This document shows positions 1-12,211 of a stretch of 64,000 nt of DNA, in pieces (the stretch's first letter is position 1; each line of letters opens with the position of its first letter). Source of the stretch: Strix aluco (lineage: Eukaryota > Chordata > Aves > Strigiformes > Strigidae); contig NC_133935.1 in the NCBI RefSeq assembly GCF_031877795.1, forward strand, positions 85,070,748 through 85,134,747. The letters are read 5' to 3'. The notes below the pieces were generated by a model that had not been told where the DNA came from, made no database searches, and saw only the letters and a program-made list of their open reading frames with translations. A program made the translations under genes and the position numbers.

Positions 1-516
1 AACAGAATGCAGAATATTAAAAAAGAAAGTGCAGCTATGCCTCTCAAAGGCTGCGCTAGCTACATCTTTAAAACTGAAACACATTCATGTATCAGTTTGG
101 AGTATTTAAAGGCAGGAAGGATGGCTTACCACTGAGCATTGAAAGGTACTTCTGTGGTTGTGTTACACTGATTACAAATGCTCTAAAATACCTTCAAGGT
201 CAAAGCCTGATACTGATGCACGAAATACCCAAATACTGCTGCTACTATTGAAATAAAGTAAATGTAGAAAATCTTGACACACATCTTTCAGCCAAAGAGG
301 TTGTGAACATGATAAATCCTATAATTTTTGCACTATTAGGTGATTTTAGCTAGAGTATTAAAACTTAATTAAAACATTGTGCTTGTTTCTACAGTATTCT
401 TCACAAACCCTGTAAGAATATCCCTGAAACTGCTTAGAGGGATAAAACTAAACAAACCCATTTTTCTAGTCTTTATCTAATTGTCAATATGTGATGAGTT
501 TAAACAAAAGCCTTAC

Positions 517-683
517 TTTTCTCTTTCTTCAATCTCCTTTTGCCTCTCCAGCTCACGCTGCCTCTGTCGTTCCTCTCTTTGACGTTTTACCACTTTTTCA
601 TAGTCATTTGGGAACATGGGATCATACTCGTCCGCCAAAGGAATCAACACATCTCCCGCAGAAAAACCACTAGGTACAGGATC
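517..683 (-). CDS. RBM17: RBM17 exon 4
   Basis: 167 bases beginning with DPVPSGFSAGDVLIPLADEY and ending in the Arg/Gln/Glu-rich segment RQREERQRQRELERQ. The acceptor is TTTGTAAG and the donor is A|GTAAGG, leaving phase 2. The next exon is outside the window; bases 1-516 are intron. Confidence 0.93.
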
Positions 684-3034
684 CTTACAAAGGAAAAAAG
701 AATTTTTTCAGCTGAGATCTGAAAGTTTCCAGTTGAACACTAAGAGTTTAACAGTTCCTTTTCACTCCAAACACCACAAAACTCAACTCCTGTGTTCTCT
801 GACAGAAGATAATAATCCTAATTCCACTGGTACTGAAGAAATCTTTGCTTTACTCAAAATTCACATTTCACCCAGTCTCTCCCTATCTCAAATTTTTCCA
901 TGAAGAAAGAATCACCCTCATCCACTCCTCTGCCAAATACAAAGCAGTTGCAAATCAGCATGGACAAGAATTTTTCAAACCCCATTAATTCGTTATTAGA
1001 AGTATTTATGGCATCTTGCTGTTTCAACCATCTGCAAGAGGTTCTCCCACACAATCTCATCAGTCTTTTACCTCATCTGCTATTAATATAATTCTGACAG
1101 AGGTGCACATGCTGTTCTTTCATCTGAAAGAACTATTTCAGAACCATCACCTTTGAAGAAGTTTCAGGGAGAAAGGTTTTTTTGATTCCTTATGATGAGA
1201 AATCCATTTTAAAAGGTTAGGAGGCTTTTCTTTTTATTTTTGGTTGTTACACAGGTCCAGCTCCAACACTGGTGCAATCACAGTTACATTCATTATTTAC
1301 CTGACCGAATTGCTGTCTTACAAAGTACTTTGAAGATGTTCAGGAGAAATACACTAGGAACCCTTTTATTTTAATTGCATGTTAACCTTCGTGATTCCAT
1401 GTGGTATCACACGGAAGTCTGTATACAGTTGAAATGTTAATCAGAAAACCTCCAAGCAGAGAAAATCAATTTCAGAAAATTATCACTTCTTTGACCACTA
1501 GGAAAGTCAATGAAGAAAAAAAAAAAGGCAGACTGCAGTCAGGGAATTCCAATTCCAAAACATCTGTTAACAGCTGGACTTTATAGCTGCCTTGGTCTTA
1601 CCTTTAACCCAGCTGCTACATGAGGTGGTGTGTCCACAATCTGTCTCTCATCAGAAGAGCTACCTCGTTTCAGGTCAATCACTGGAGCAAGGACTGTTGT
1701 TTGTTTTGTTCTCTGACTCTGAAAAATCACCAAAACACAAGAGATGTTTGAAAAACGGTAGCAAAACAATTTTCTATAGAGCAGCTTGCTTTATATACTT
1801 GCAGCTGGCATCTCTGTTTTTTTTTTAAAAGGATGAAAAACACTGTTTCAGATTCTTCACTGTGCAAAGCTCAATATACCATTTCTTTTCAGTTTATCAA
1901 CATGCAGTAATTCTCAACATTTCTAATGAACCTTGACTTGGATAACTAAGTTTATGCCACTTTAGTGGTGGCAAAGGCCACTCAGTTCTCAGACAGATGC
2001 TTGCCAACTGTGGTTAAAGAGAGGCTACACAAATACAGATCTGATGCAATATTTCAAAAATCGCTTCAGTAAAACCAGTGCACACCTTCCTCTTTTTAAG
2101 CGAGCGAGATCAGACTTTGCTTGTGCATGCACAGTGGTAGGTGAATGGACGAGGACCAGAATCACACATTAAAAATTCAGACAATCTCTTCAGATGAGTT
2201 TGAACCAAGTGCATCGTTTTAAGAAGGGGCTCAGTTATTCCAAAGATCTACTGTTCTTCATATTTTATAATCTGATAAACATATTAATCTATTCTGAACT
2301 CTGAATTTTCTAATCCTATCCTATTCTTCTATTAGTCTATGCATACACTGCATACCAGTTACATAGACAAAGAATATATCTAATATAGTGGTCATTCAGA
2401 TTTCATTCATGCAGGTTGTTCCAATTATCAACTAAATCCCGCCCTCAATTTTAGCAGCATAAATCAGGAGTAATTCCAGTGAAAAAATGCTGTGCTTACT
2501 TAGTATTCAGTATCAATGCTATAATTTATTTTTTAATTAAGTAATCTTACTCTAGAACCTACATACCACAAAGAACACACATGTCCTGTCTGAGCCAGAA
2601 TATCAACGTATCAAAGAAAAAGTGAAATACTGTAGTAATAAAAAGAGAAAATGGCTCTGACACTGTTTAATCTCAAGGAATTAGCTTGCACTCCTTCTCC
2701 CTTTCACGTACACTGGAAATACTTTCTGCAAAAATTTCTAATGCGTGATGATTTTCTCCCTTCAACTTTGCTAGGCTCCTCACTACATACTCATAGATAA
2801 ATCCCAGCAGAATTACTCCAAATCGATATTCTAAGGTCACAAACTTTCCTCAATACTCTGAGCACAAAAGAAGTTTGAATAATAGAAAGCAAAAATACAA
2901 AAGGACTATACCTTTGCTTGTGTGAGAGCTGCTTTCTTCACCTGCAGTTGAGACTGTAGTAGTTTGAAATTTTTGGACCAGCCTTCTGTTTTAGAATCGC
3001 TGGTCTCAACTCCCAAGTCATCGTAAAGTGACAT
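517..3034 (-). CDS. RBM17: RBM17 (splicing factor SPF45), N-terminal part, 3 coding exons
   Basis: RBM17/SPF45 is a nuclear splicing factor that acts in 3' splice-site choice at the second step of splicing. Three minus-strand exons (3034-2912, 1718-1602, 683-517) join in frame into about 135 residues that I recognise as the conserved N-terminus: it starts MSLYDDLGVETSDSKTEG, continues with VLAPVIDLKRG and DTPPHVAAGLK, then LADEYDPMFPNDYEKVVKRQ and an Arg/Glu-rich coiled stretch. All junctions have GT/AG sites and consistent phases (0, 0, 2). The G-patch and the C-terminal UHM/RRM domain that binds splicing partners are encoded beyond the left edge, so the gene is incomplete here. The start lies 18 bases inside exon 2, so exon 1 is untranslated. 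The near-perfect match of my reading to the known vertebrate protein makes the identification firm; small exons could differ in isoforms. Confidence 0.96.
1602..1718 (-). CDS. RBM17: RBM17 exon 3
   Basis: 117 bases, 39 codons, encoding SQRTKQTTVLAPVIDLKRG onwards to VAAGLK. The acceptor is ATTTTTCAG and the donor is AAG|GTAAGA, both strong. Phase 0 at both ends. Confidence 0.94.
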
Positions 3035-3052
3035 TTTCTCTTCAATTTAAAA
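2912..3052 (-). CDS. RBM17: RBM17 exon 2 (start codon exon)
   Basis: The acceptor is a pyrimidine run ending in TTTTAG just before 3052. The ATG is at 3034-3032 and codons 1-41 follow. The donor AAG|GTATAG falls at 2911/2910. Bases 3052-3035 are 5' UTR. The exon ends in phase 0. Confidence 0.93.
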
Positions 3053-4461
3053 CTAAAAGACAAAAGAAAAAAATCCGGATGACATAACCAACCTACGTCC
3101 AGGGCTTATTTGCTGCTAGTTTGCGTATGCTTGTACACCGTATTTTTATGTATCTTTTTTCCAAAGCCAGAGTAAATTCAAAGTTATAATATTTTTCTGG
3201 TAATAATACTATTTGAGTGCTATCAGGTGTTGGAAACTTCCTAAAACTACATTTGTAACATTAGATATCAATCTTTTCAGGCTTTGAAGAAGTTATGCTG
3301 TAGTTCACAAAGAAATTCAACAATATGTATCACACAAGCCTTAAGACTTCTGAATCAAACACCAAAGAATTATTGTCTCTGCTGACCTTAAAAACTGTTC
3401 ACACAAACACAACAACATTCCAATCATCTTGAATGTCACTATTGTTTTGCACCACTGTAAGGATGTATCTTTCTTATATTAAAGATACTTGTCAGAGTAT
3501 TATTAACTATTACCACATTTAAAGGCCTCTCAAATACATAAAGTTTATATATGCACATACACACAACACACACATATATATATAAAAAATTAACTAGGTA
3601 ACAACATCAATAACATGGCATGAAATGTATCCCTTTGATATTGCATCTGACACGAACAGAAGAAGAGAGTATTTGAATGTAATAAGAGGTCTATCACCTG
3701 TGGAACAACGTGTAAGCTAATTATTTAGTCTCTGATAGGCCTAGATTACAGTATCTTCACCCAAAACCTGTAACTTCTTAATTTACTGCAGGATCAAACA
3801 TGACTGATTAATGGTCTGCAGTGAAATCTTATAGACTCATCAGAAAGATCTTGATCTCAAAGATTTGACAGATACTTATATTTGAGGGAACCTGCCTGAC
3901 ATAAGAGATAACTGTTGCTATAATTTATGTGCATTTAAATCTGCAGACAAAGTCTCAGAGACAGCAGACAGCAACTATATTACAACTCCAAAAGGTGGCA
4001 AGCCCAGCAAAAGTTTAGAAAAACCCCAACAATTTAATCCTGCAGTGCAATATGAACAACCAGGGCTCAGCAGAACAGAGTTCACTGCAAGAAAATGGAG
4101 AAGGTTGCACTCATTAGAGATTATTAAACGTATGGGCACAAGGAGTGAAATATATAGGGGATTATAATGCATAGGGGAACAGGATGAGGACAGGGCACTA
4201 CAACAATTCCCACCTGCCACAGGGAAGTAAAGTTTACGCAGTAGGACCGCCGCTATTCTGAGGCAGATATGATGCACTTGGGGGACGTTATGCTACGCGT
4301 GTGGATATAGGGAAGGTCCTGCCATCGCAGGAAAGGGACCTTCTGCCTCAAAGCCTGGAGGGGATGGGGTGCACCACAGCACAGTGGGGCACACGGGAGC
4401 AAAGCAGAGGGGCTGTAACTACGCCAACAGAAACAGAAGGCCGTTATTTCCTCCCCCCGTG

Positions 4462-4538
4462 AGGACGGAGCGGGCCGAGGAGCGGGCCGAGGAGCGGGCC
4501 GAGGAGCGGGCCGAGGAGCGGGCCGAGGAGCGGGCCCC
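4462..4538. repeat. 12-bp GC-rich tandem repeat, about 6 copies
   Basis: The unit GAGCGGGCCGAG recurs exactly every 12 bases (unit starts 4468, 4480, 4492, 4504, 4516, 4528). It lies in RBM17 intron 1, about 180 bases after the exon 1 donor and inside the CpG island. It is a minisatellite likely to vary in copy number. It keeps frames open on both strands, so the ORFs through it are not evidence of coding. Confidence 0.9.
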
Positions 4539-4716
4539 CGCCCCCCCACTCTCCACACGGGCCTAGACCGCTCCGAGGGGAGCGGCCGCACGGCCGAGAC
4601 CGCCGAGGGAGGACAACCGCCCGCCTACCCGCTCCGCCCTGCCGCCCCACACCCCCTCCCCGGAGCCCGGGACGGCCTTCCCGGGCAGGCGCGGCCGGTC
4701 GAGGCCCACCGCTCAC

Positions 4717-4850
4717 CCGTCACCGCGCCGCCGCCGCCGCCGCCATGAGCCGGCCGCTAAGGCAGCCGGGAAGGGCCACCCCGCGCGGGGGCCGCGCATG
4801 CGCACGGACACCCGCCCCGCCCCGCCCCGCCCCGCCAGGCCAATGGGCGC
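4717..4850 (-). other. RBM17: RBM17 non-coding exon 1 (approximate 5' end)
   Basis: On the minus strand a good donor, ACGG|GTGAGC, lies at 4716/4715 inside the CpG island, and the next RBM17 exon opens with 18 untranslated bases, so an upstream untranslated exon is required. The 3' edge (4717) is read from the sequence; the 5' edge is a guess from the CCAAT and GC boxes. The exon contains a short upstream ORF (4746-4720). Confidence 0.6.
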
Positions 4851-5168
4851 CGAGCGCGCTCCGGCAGCGCCGCCATTACACCGCCCCCTGGCGGCCGGCG
4901 GCGGGCGCAGCGCCCCCTCAGCCCGCTTCCCGCCCTCCCGCCCCGCCCAGTGCGCACCAGTATGGCACTGGGCAAGGAGCCCCGCGTCCTACCCTGGCCC
5001 ATCGCCGGGAGTGGGGCCTGGGGGGAGGTGCTGTGATCCCGAAGAGGAGGGAATGGAGGAAGCATTCAGATTGCTGACCGCCGTCTGCACTTGCAGCCCT
5101 GATTAAGGTGCCAGACCCACAGCTGAGTCCCCTCTTACAACTGCCTGGTTCAGGGGGGCCGGGCCCTG

Positions 5169-5232
5169 CCTGCCTGCCCCTCAGCCTGCCTGCCCCTCAG
5201 CCTGCCTGCCCCTCAGCCTGCCTGCCCCTCAG
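5169..5232. repeat. 16-bp tandem repeat, 4 exact copies
   Basis: The unit CCTGCCTGCCCCTCAG is repeated four times without a mismatch, just outside the RBM17 CpG island. Exact copies suggest recent expansion. Confidence 0.92.
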
Positions 5233-5385
5233 ACTTCACAGCATGTTGTTTTAGCAGGCAGGACAGGGCAGGATGCGGCAAAGAGGGGTACGGTGATGAA
5301 ATCTGCAAGGGCAGAAAGATGATAGCTAATTGCAGAGACGATTTTTTGTCATGGGTGTGAAGTTTGGGCTCCCAGTTTCCCACAG

Positions 5386-5412
5386 CCCTCCCCCCCTCCC
5401 CCCCCCCCCCCC
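5386..5412. repeat. Poly-C tract
   Basis: A near-uninterrupted run of C broken by a single T. It is low complexity, and its length may be unreliable in sequencing. Confidence 0.85.
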
Positions 5413-7480
5413 AACAAATTCCTTTTGGTTTTCACGATGCACATCGAGTGTAATCAGCGCTCTGAGCTGTGTTTCCCTCCTCATGCTGGGAATCCCGTGC
5501 CTGATATGCCGTGGGGGTCCTGCAGCGGGGCAAGACCACAATGTTGGTGGGGTCTGGGATCCCCCCCCAATTGGGATAACCCCAGAGTTTTGAGTCCTGT
5601 GCAGTGGTGGTGGATCACAGACCCACTCTGGAGGAGTTTCCAGTTGAGCTGAATGAGGTGGGAGTCATTCATCTGACAGTCTGCATGTAATGTCCAGCAG
5701 GTCACTATAATGATCCTTGCAATAACCCTTTTAAAGAAGGTGCATGAAACCCTGGAAACAGAGACAAACAACAATAAACACAATAAAATAAACAATAAAG
5801 TTTATTTTGGCAAGATGTTTTAATGCCAAACAGCAAATACTTTCGGATGCTCCATATAGATCACATAAAGAAAGCCACTTCAAATCCCAGTGGCAACAGC
5901 CATACGAAACCCCATGTTAGTTCTGCACTCAGAATTTGAATGACCATTAAGAGCCGTCAGGGTTTTTCAGGTTTAAGAGTCTGTGTGGCTGCTGAGGAGA
6001 GAAGAAATAATTATTTCAGCTACATTGTGAGGGTTTGGGGAAATGGAGTGGAGATATGTCCCTGCAACATGATGAGTTGCCACTGACCCTTATTTAGTTG
6101 GAGCTATACTGGTGTTTGGAGCAGATTTAGGAATTTGATCGGCAGAGGGCAGGGCTGTATTTATGCCCACGACTGTATTTTCTCTGTATGTTATATCACA
6201 GTTCTCTATACTGTATTTCTAACTCCTTAAGAAATCTGTGGTAGCTCTTTGAATGAGTAATCTGGCAGCTTGTCTCATTGAGCTTTCAGCATTTCCAATT
6301 ACTTACCAAGTGCACCTTAATTTTTGTGGAAAATAATGGAGACAATGAGTCTTTTCTGAGTTTGACAACACAGTTGTAGTGAAAAAGTTAGGAAGAAAGA
6401 AAACTTACACTCATTTCCCATCAAGTGTATTTCCAACATCCCCATATACCATTCAGGCGTGTTTGTTATTTCACTGTGCTATCACTTCCACTAACACTGA
6501 GGTCACTGAGTAATCATGATATTGCAAAGTATTTGGCTATTAGAAGTATTTATAGCCTTATGTCATTTGGGCCTAAAGTGGGCTGAATTGGTCGATTGCT
6601 CTGATTGTCTAGCTACAGAAATAATTTTTGTTTTCCAAAACGATCCCTAAAGTTCTGTATCTGTCCAAGCCTGGATTTTACCCAACCACACCTATTTCCC
6701 ATCTTTTCCAGGTAGCTCTCTCCAAAGTCTTGCATTAATTATTTGGATTCTTTTTGACAGCAGCAAGAATGGAGTTAATTTTCTTTTGCTTATAATGGGT
6801 GGGTGTATCTCCAGTTCCTACCAAGCATATCAAATCAGATGAGCTGAGATTTCTAAGAATTATGGCCACTCCCACCACGTGATAAAGTGGTGCAAATAAA
6901 CACGCACCATTGTCTGCAAAGCAAAGCACAATCTGCAACCCCAAAGCAGAGAGCATTGTCACTTCAACCTCAAAATACTACAAGCACTATCTCTATATTA
7001 ATCAGAAAGTCCTTATCTCCAGCATTGCTTTCAACTGTGCTGTTACGCAGTTCATTTCCCCCTGGTTAGCTGAAAAAATGGTGCTTGTAAGTAAAGCTAC
7101 TACTTTAAAAGGATCTGATTTCAAGTTCTGGACTATACTAGACTGTTCCCCTCCTACTTATGCTGCTTTCTACTAGGGCAACCTTTCTAGACAGTGCATT
7201 TATGGATGAATCTATTTTTGTAATAACAGTGAAAACTTCTTAAATGTAAGAATCACTTTATTTATGGAGGATCTCCCAAGTATCTTCATTTAGCTTCTTG
7301 CCCTCACAATGCCTGCATTTTTAAAGGAAGGGATTCATCTGATTCACATCTCTGTAACTTTGTGGAAGGAAAAAAAAAAATCAGCAGGACGCTTCAATAC
7401 TAATTTTACAGTGGTAGAATCCCATTGAGAAAAGACTGGTATACTATGGTAAGGGAAGTAATCAAATAGTTAATTGCATC
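5413..7480. other. Intergenic, no gene seen
   Basis: Ordinary AT-rich bird intergenic DNA. Open frames are short and show no recognisable protein or flanking splice sites. Confidence 0.6.
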
Positions 7481-7489
7481 AAAAGGTAT

Positions 7490-8960
7490 TGAGAGAAATC
7501 ACTGTGGATTGAAATGTCGCAGAGCAATATCACAGCATGACAGTCATTGGGAAAAACTAAAAAGAGATTAGAGTCTGCAAAGGTAGAAAACACAATTATA
7601 ATGGGAGATTTCAATTCCTCCTAGGAACAAGTCACAACAGGAAGGGCAAAGGATAAATTATTAGGCCCATAAATAACTACCTATTAAAGCAATGAATCAG
7701 ATAATTCACTAGAAAAGAAGCAGCTCTTGGTTAAGTCTGGAGAGTACATTAGACATGGATCAAACTTTCTTTGCCACTGTTTGTAATAATAACCACAATA
7801 TACTTGTATGCACCCATATAGGAGCAAAGAAGCCAGCAAAATCCATCTTATTAAATTCAGGGAGGCTGCAGGCAGGTAGAGAGATCTCACCCAGCTGCCA
7901 AGTCTAGGGGTCCCAGACAGACTGGAAATGGAGGTGACATTTTTGGGGTCATCCCCAGCACTGTGCATTTTGGAGGTAGGTAATAGTGGTGGCTGAAATA
8001 TCTTTTTCAGCTATATCTGCGAAGGTGGGGAAGCACTGGCCAGCTCTGTGCCCTCCAACCAGACCCTTGATGATGCTGAAGTCTGATCCTCAGGATTTTA
8101 AAGGATTTTAAACCTTTCCGTGTTAGTGTTTTTCCTCCTGAATCCCACTAATGGTCACCATCTCAGCAGTCCTGTCTCTGTACCTGCCTTTCTTATCTCG
8201 CCTGGATCTGCTCTGTACCTCTTCTTGCAGCTCCTTCTCCCAACTTAGCAATTTTCTCAGCAGTTTGAGATGAGTTTGATGCAGCTGGGTCTCCTGAGCT
8301 CCTGGGAGAGGAGAGGAGAGGAGGGGGATTATGAAGATGGGGTTACAGGCAGGATCAAAAAGCTGTGAATAAACTCCTGATTTTTACACTGTGAGAAGTG
8401 CCACCAGCCTTGGTTGGGACCCCTCATTGTACCAACAGGCAACCTGGAAAAGGTGAACAAGGTGATAAAATTTGCTGTGGATCCCAAATTTTTCAGAGTA
8501 ATCAGCCAAAAGCTGAAAGCAAAAAGTTGCAGAAGGATGGCATAACGCTGGCTGGGTGATGAGATGGCAGATGGGACCCAGTGTTAATGAATGCAAAGCA
8601 ATGCACGCAGGAGAAAATAGCACTAACAAAATACACACAGCGGCAGGCTCTAAATCAGCTGCTTCCATTAAGGAAAGAGATGCTGCATTCATTGTGGATA
8701 ATTTTCTAGAAATGCCTACTCAGTGCTCTGAGGGAGGCAAGAAAACAAACAGGCTGCTAGGAAGCATCAAAATTAAAAAAGAAAAGCAGAAAACATACTT
8801 AATATAAATCCAACATTTACATGCACCTTTGAGTGGCCATTGCACTCCTGGGCATCTCATCACCTCCAAAAACCAGCACTGCAATACAAAAACCTTAAAG
8901 AAATCTGATGTGTTGGCTGAAAAGAGGCAGCTAAAGGGGACCCTGAAAGCATCAAGCATC
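7490..8960 (+). mobile_element. Decayed old LINE (CR1/L3-like) remnants
   Basis: Two pieces look like an old LINE read on the plus strand. Near 7600 the reading IIMGDFN resembles the endonuclease motif (GDFN) of CR1-clade elements. At 8556-8807 an 83-codon open frame contains WQMGPSVNECKAMHAGEN, then KERDAAFIVDN and KKTNRLLGSIK; this follows the order of the region after the reverse-transcriptase active site in CR1/L3 elements (W-Q-M, K-C-K-x-M-H-x-G, D-x-x-V-D, A-N-R-x-L-G). The DNA between the pieces is too decayed to read. Extent and subfamily are uncertain; it is dead as a transposon. Confidence 0.55.
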
Positions 8961-9198
8961 CAAAATGATATAGAAAAGGTAAATAGGGAGCTCTCATTTT
9001 TCTCCCTGATGGTGATCTCTAAGAAGGTATAAAATGAAGCAATGCTGGAGAAAAAAAAGCAGCCGTTAAATGCCCCATTTCATATAATTTCCCTTCAGCT
9101 TTGATAGTGGTTTTTGCTGGATGTGGATCATTTGCACTATGTATTACAGATCTCCACTGAGGTTGAGGGTTGCTAATGTGCCAAAATGGCATTAGAGG

Positions 9199-9480
9199 GC
9201 AGTGCGTCGCAACCTAACTGGAGGTCTTTGGGGTGGCAACCGTGGTTGCAGGAAACCCCCCAGAACCGCTGGGGATCAGGAGAGCAGAGCGGTTCCCACC
9301 CACGCAGGTGGGAAATTGTGGGGACCACAACACGCCACAAAAACAAAACATCAGGGCTGCTCACAAAAGTGTTGGTCAGGTTAAAAAGTGGTTAAATCCC
9401 ATCAGATGGTGGTTTCCAGCCAGTGGTGGGGGTCCCAAGCAGAGAACTGACCCCGCTGCGCATCATATTTTTTTGCGGTG
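9199..9480. mobile_element. Possible old hAT/Charlie-like fragment
   Basis: At 9199 the sequence CAGTGCGTCGCAACCT resembles a degenerate hAT (Charlie) terminal repeat, and a second CAGTGGTGGGGGTCCC occurs near 9420. I could not find matching inverted ends or an 8-bp target duplication, so this is only a suggestion. The DNA contains no convincing coding frame. Confidence 0.2.
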
Positions 9481-10371
9481 GCCTTTCTGGAGTTATTTTT
9501 TTCTAGAAAATACCTGCTTGATTATCACTGCTGTCTTCCCAATGACCTTCAGAATTGCCCACATGACAAAACGAAATATGGAGAGAAAAGTGCCAGAAGA
9601 AAATTTATCCTAGTTTGGGAAGATTGGCTTTGGTTTGCTGGCTTGAAAAAGAACAACTTGAAGGCGTAAAAACCTGAAAGAATTTAAAATAGTTAGGAAG
9701 GCATTTGAAATATTCTTTCGTCTGCTAAGGGAACAGCTGAAAATGCCACTATGAAAGCAACGAAGAAAACGGCGTATTTTTGCCATATATAGAATGACCC
9801 AAAACCCCAGAAAACTGAGACTTTTTTTCACCTAGATTTTACTTACTTCACATTTTTACCTAGTTTCGTATTTTGGCTGAGTTCCATAACGAAAATGAGT
9901 AAGAAGTGTCTCAGAACAGAAATATTTTATCGCAGATGAAGTTTCCGACACACATATTTCAATATTTTCGATCACAACTAAAGAAAACTCCGTTGCTATT
10001 GACACTGCACAGTGGAGTGTTTTTGTTTGGCCAGTGATGGGGAAAAAAATGCTATAAATGAGGAAATGACCATTTTGTCCTACCGTCACTGTCTCAAGCT
10101 TGTTTGAAGAACTGAGAAAACATGTTGAAAATGTAACAGTGAAAATATTACACATGACTAGACTCAGTACAGATGGGACGTCTGCCGTCACTGAGAGAAA
10201 AAAGTGGTTGTGCTGCTCTGCTAGAAGGAAGGGTTTGGATAGGAAGTTATTCAGATCCCCCTGCGTTAGCCATAGAGAGGCTCCTTGTGCCAAAAATGCA
10301 TGTTTCTTACATGCCTAAAATCCCACTGTCTGCAGCATCAATAAAATCAGAAGGATTTCAGTAGGTTTGTG

Positions 10372-10447
10372 TTTGCTGGGAGTTGGACTGGTTGATCCTT
10401 ATGGGTCCCTTCCAACTTGAGATATTCTGTGATTCTATGACTTTATG
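10372..10447 (+). mobile_element. Short CR1 3' end fragment
   Basis: The plus strand reads the familiar CR1 tail: GGTCCCTTCCAACTTGAG followed by ATTCTGTGATTCTATGA. It is heavily 5'-truncated. Confidence 0.85.
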
Positions 10448-11465
10448 AAAATGAAGAGGGAAAAAAAAAAGAGTTACACCTCCATTGCATTGGTCATCAG
10501 CTTTAAAACTAATAGCTTTGAGAAAGATTTTAGAAGCCAAGGCAAACAGTGAGGGAGGATTTGGAAGAGAAGGAGAAAATCAGCTTTACAAGCTGGCTTG
10601 CCTGCCTTCCCAACCATTACTGTGCGTGCCTGCGGTGAAAGCTTTCTCTCTAGCATTACCGTCTTTCTTTTAGGTTTCTCTTACATCAGAGCCAAACCTC
10701 AGCTGAACCATTATTTTTTCCAAAAATTTCAATAGCTTCCACTCCTTTTTAAAGAGCAAGTGATGTTAAGTGCTACAGCGGAGATCCCTCACTATTAGAC
10801 TTGTCCCCAAGTTTGAAGATTTTATGCCAGGAAAGACCATGAGTTAAATTCACTGAACCTTTTACCATGTAAAAGGGCTGGTTTCCTTTTACAAACATTT
10901 AGTCCCTTCGTTTTTTCATCTAAAATATTGCTTTGATCTACTGCAGGTTTAATAGGGACACTAATGCATTTCCTATGGTTTTGAGAGCCCACCATGAGAC
11001 TGTTTGAAGGATTCTGGGCATCTATTCTCTGCAAATGAAAATATCTTGAGTTGAGTACTCAAAACCAGAAGAAGTCTCAGACAGCAATTTTCACCATCAG
11101 TTGAAACATCTGAATGAAAGCTCCCTCCAAATTTACAGGTACATTTTTGGAACTGAAATACAATTCTGGATTTGAGATTAAATTCTAAGAACTGCGAGCT
11201 GTTACTGAGTGATACAACATCGCTCTGGAAATGCATCCGTACTGATGACTTACAGATAGGTAAGGTTACCCTTCCGCTTGCTGCAGATTTATATCAAATT
11301 CTTATGAACAACCCTTTTCACTCCAAAACAGCTGAATCCAAGAATTTAAGATCCAAAGAGAATACTCTGAAGTCCTGTCATGACGGCTACCATGACATTC
11401 TTGGCATAACCAGAATTATATGATGTTAATAGCACATTGATGGGCACTAAGATATTCATAGACAG

Positions 11466-11623
11466 TAACAGGTTGCCCAGGGCTGTTGTACAGACTCCAT
11501 CCTTCGAGGTTTTCAAGATCTAGCTGAATAAAGACAGCTGGGATCTCATAACCAACCTTACGTTAAGCAGCAGGTTGGACCACTCCTTTCCAACCTGAAT
11601 TATTCTCTGAGTCTGTGATTATT
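11466..11623 (+). mobile_element. CR1 3' fragment
   Basis: Reads AGGTTGCCCAGGGCTGTTG, then AGGTTGGACCACTCCTTTCC and a diverged TCTGAGTCTGTGATT tail. This is the 3' end of a 5'-truncated and rather diverged CR1 on the plus strand. Confidence 0.75.
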
Positions 11624-12211
11624 TCTGTGGATTTGTTACTTGATACAATTCTCCAGAGAGGTGAGACCAAGGAAAAGACTTAGCGTCCATGCTTGCTCTG
11701 GATTATTGACCCAGTGCTCTATCACTGGGGAAATGTGCAAAAGGACTTCTGCTACTCCTCCTCCAAGAGTTGTTTAGCTCAGAAATGGCATGAGTACTGT
11801 AAAATGCAAGTGGATAGTGGCACGTGCTGTATTCCCTGACTCAGCCACCTGCTCAGCCTCACCTCAGTGAATTTCCTATTGCCCGACTCCAGCTGATACC
11901 TTGTTCTCCATAGAGGAGCACCATGTCAGATGTCCAGATAAGACCTGTTAGGTCAATGGAGAGAGCTGGATATTTCCCTTGAGCCCTTTGAATCACTCTA
12001 GGAACACCCTGCATTCTTGCTAGTGACCACATGGAGAGCCCGAACACTTAAGATGGCTATCCTAAAATATCCTGTCAGGTTATTTTACACTGGCATCTAA
12101 AAGGTGTAGGCCACCTAAATAGTCCCTCCGTTTCTGACCCTCAGCCTACATCCCACGTAGTAATACTGATTTTGCACAATCCAACACCCTAGTGCAATCC
12201 CAACCATTATA

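Larger units (their letters stand above)
4440..5060. promoter_or_regulatory. CpG-island promoter of RBM17
   Basis: This stretch is strongly GC- and CpG-rich compared with the AT-rich surroundings. It contains a run of Sp1-type GC boxes (repeated CCCGC, about 4811-4836) and a CCAAT motif (about 4840-4844), which fits a TATA-less housekeeping promoter for the divergent RBM17 gene. A plus-strand transcript from the same island is possible, but I see no plus-strand gene close by; the plus-strand open frame starting at 4745 is Arg/Pro-rich low complexity and looks like a GC artefact. Confidence 0.75.

Noticed and set aside
4444-5106. Several long open frames on both strands in the GC-rich region
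   Set aside because: They are Arg/Pro/Gly-rich low complexity driven by high GC and the 12-bp repeat, with no splice context; the region is the RBM17 promoter and first exon.
9856-10293. 145-codon minus-strand open frame
   Set aside because: No recognisable domain, no flanking exon structure and no family resemblance.
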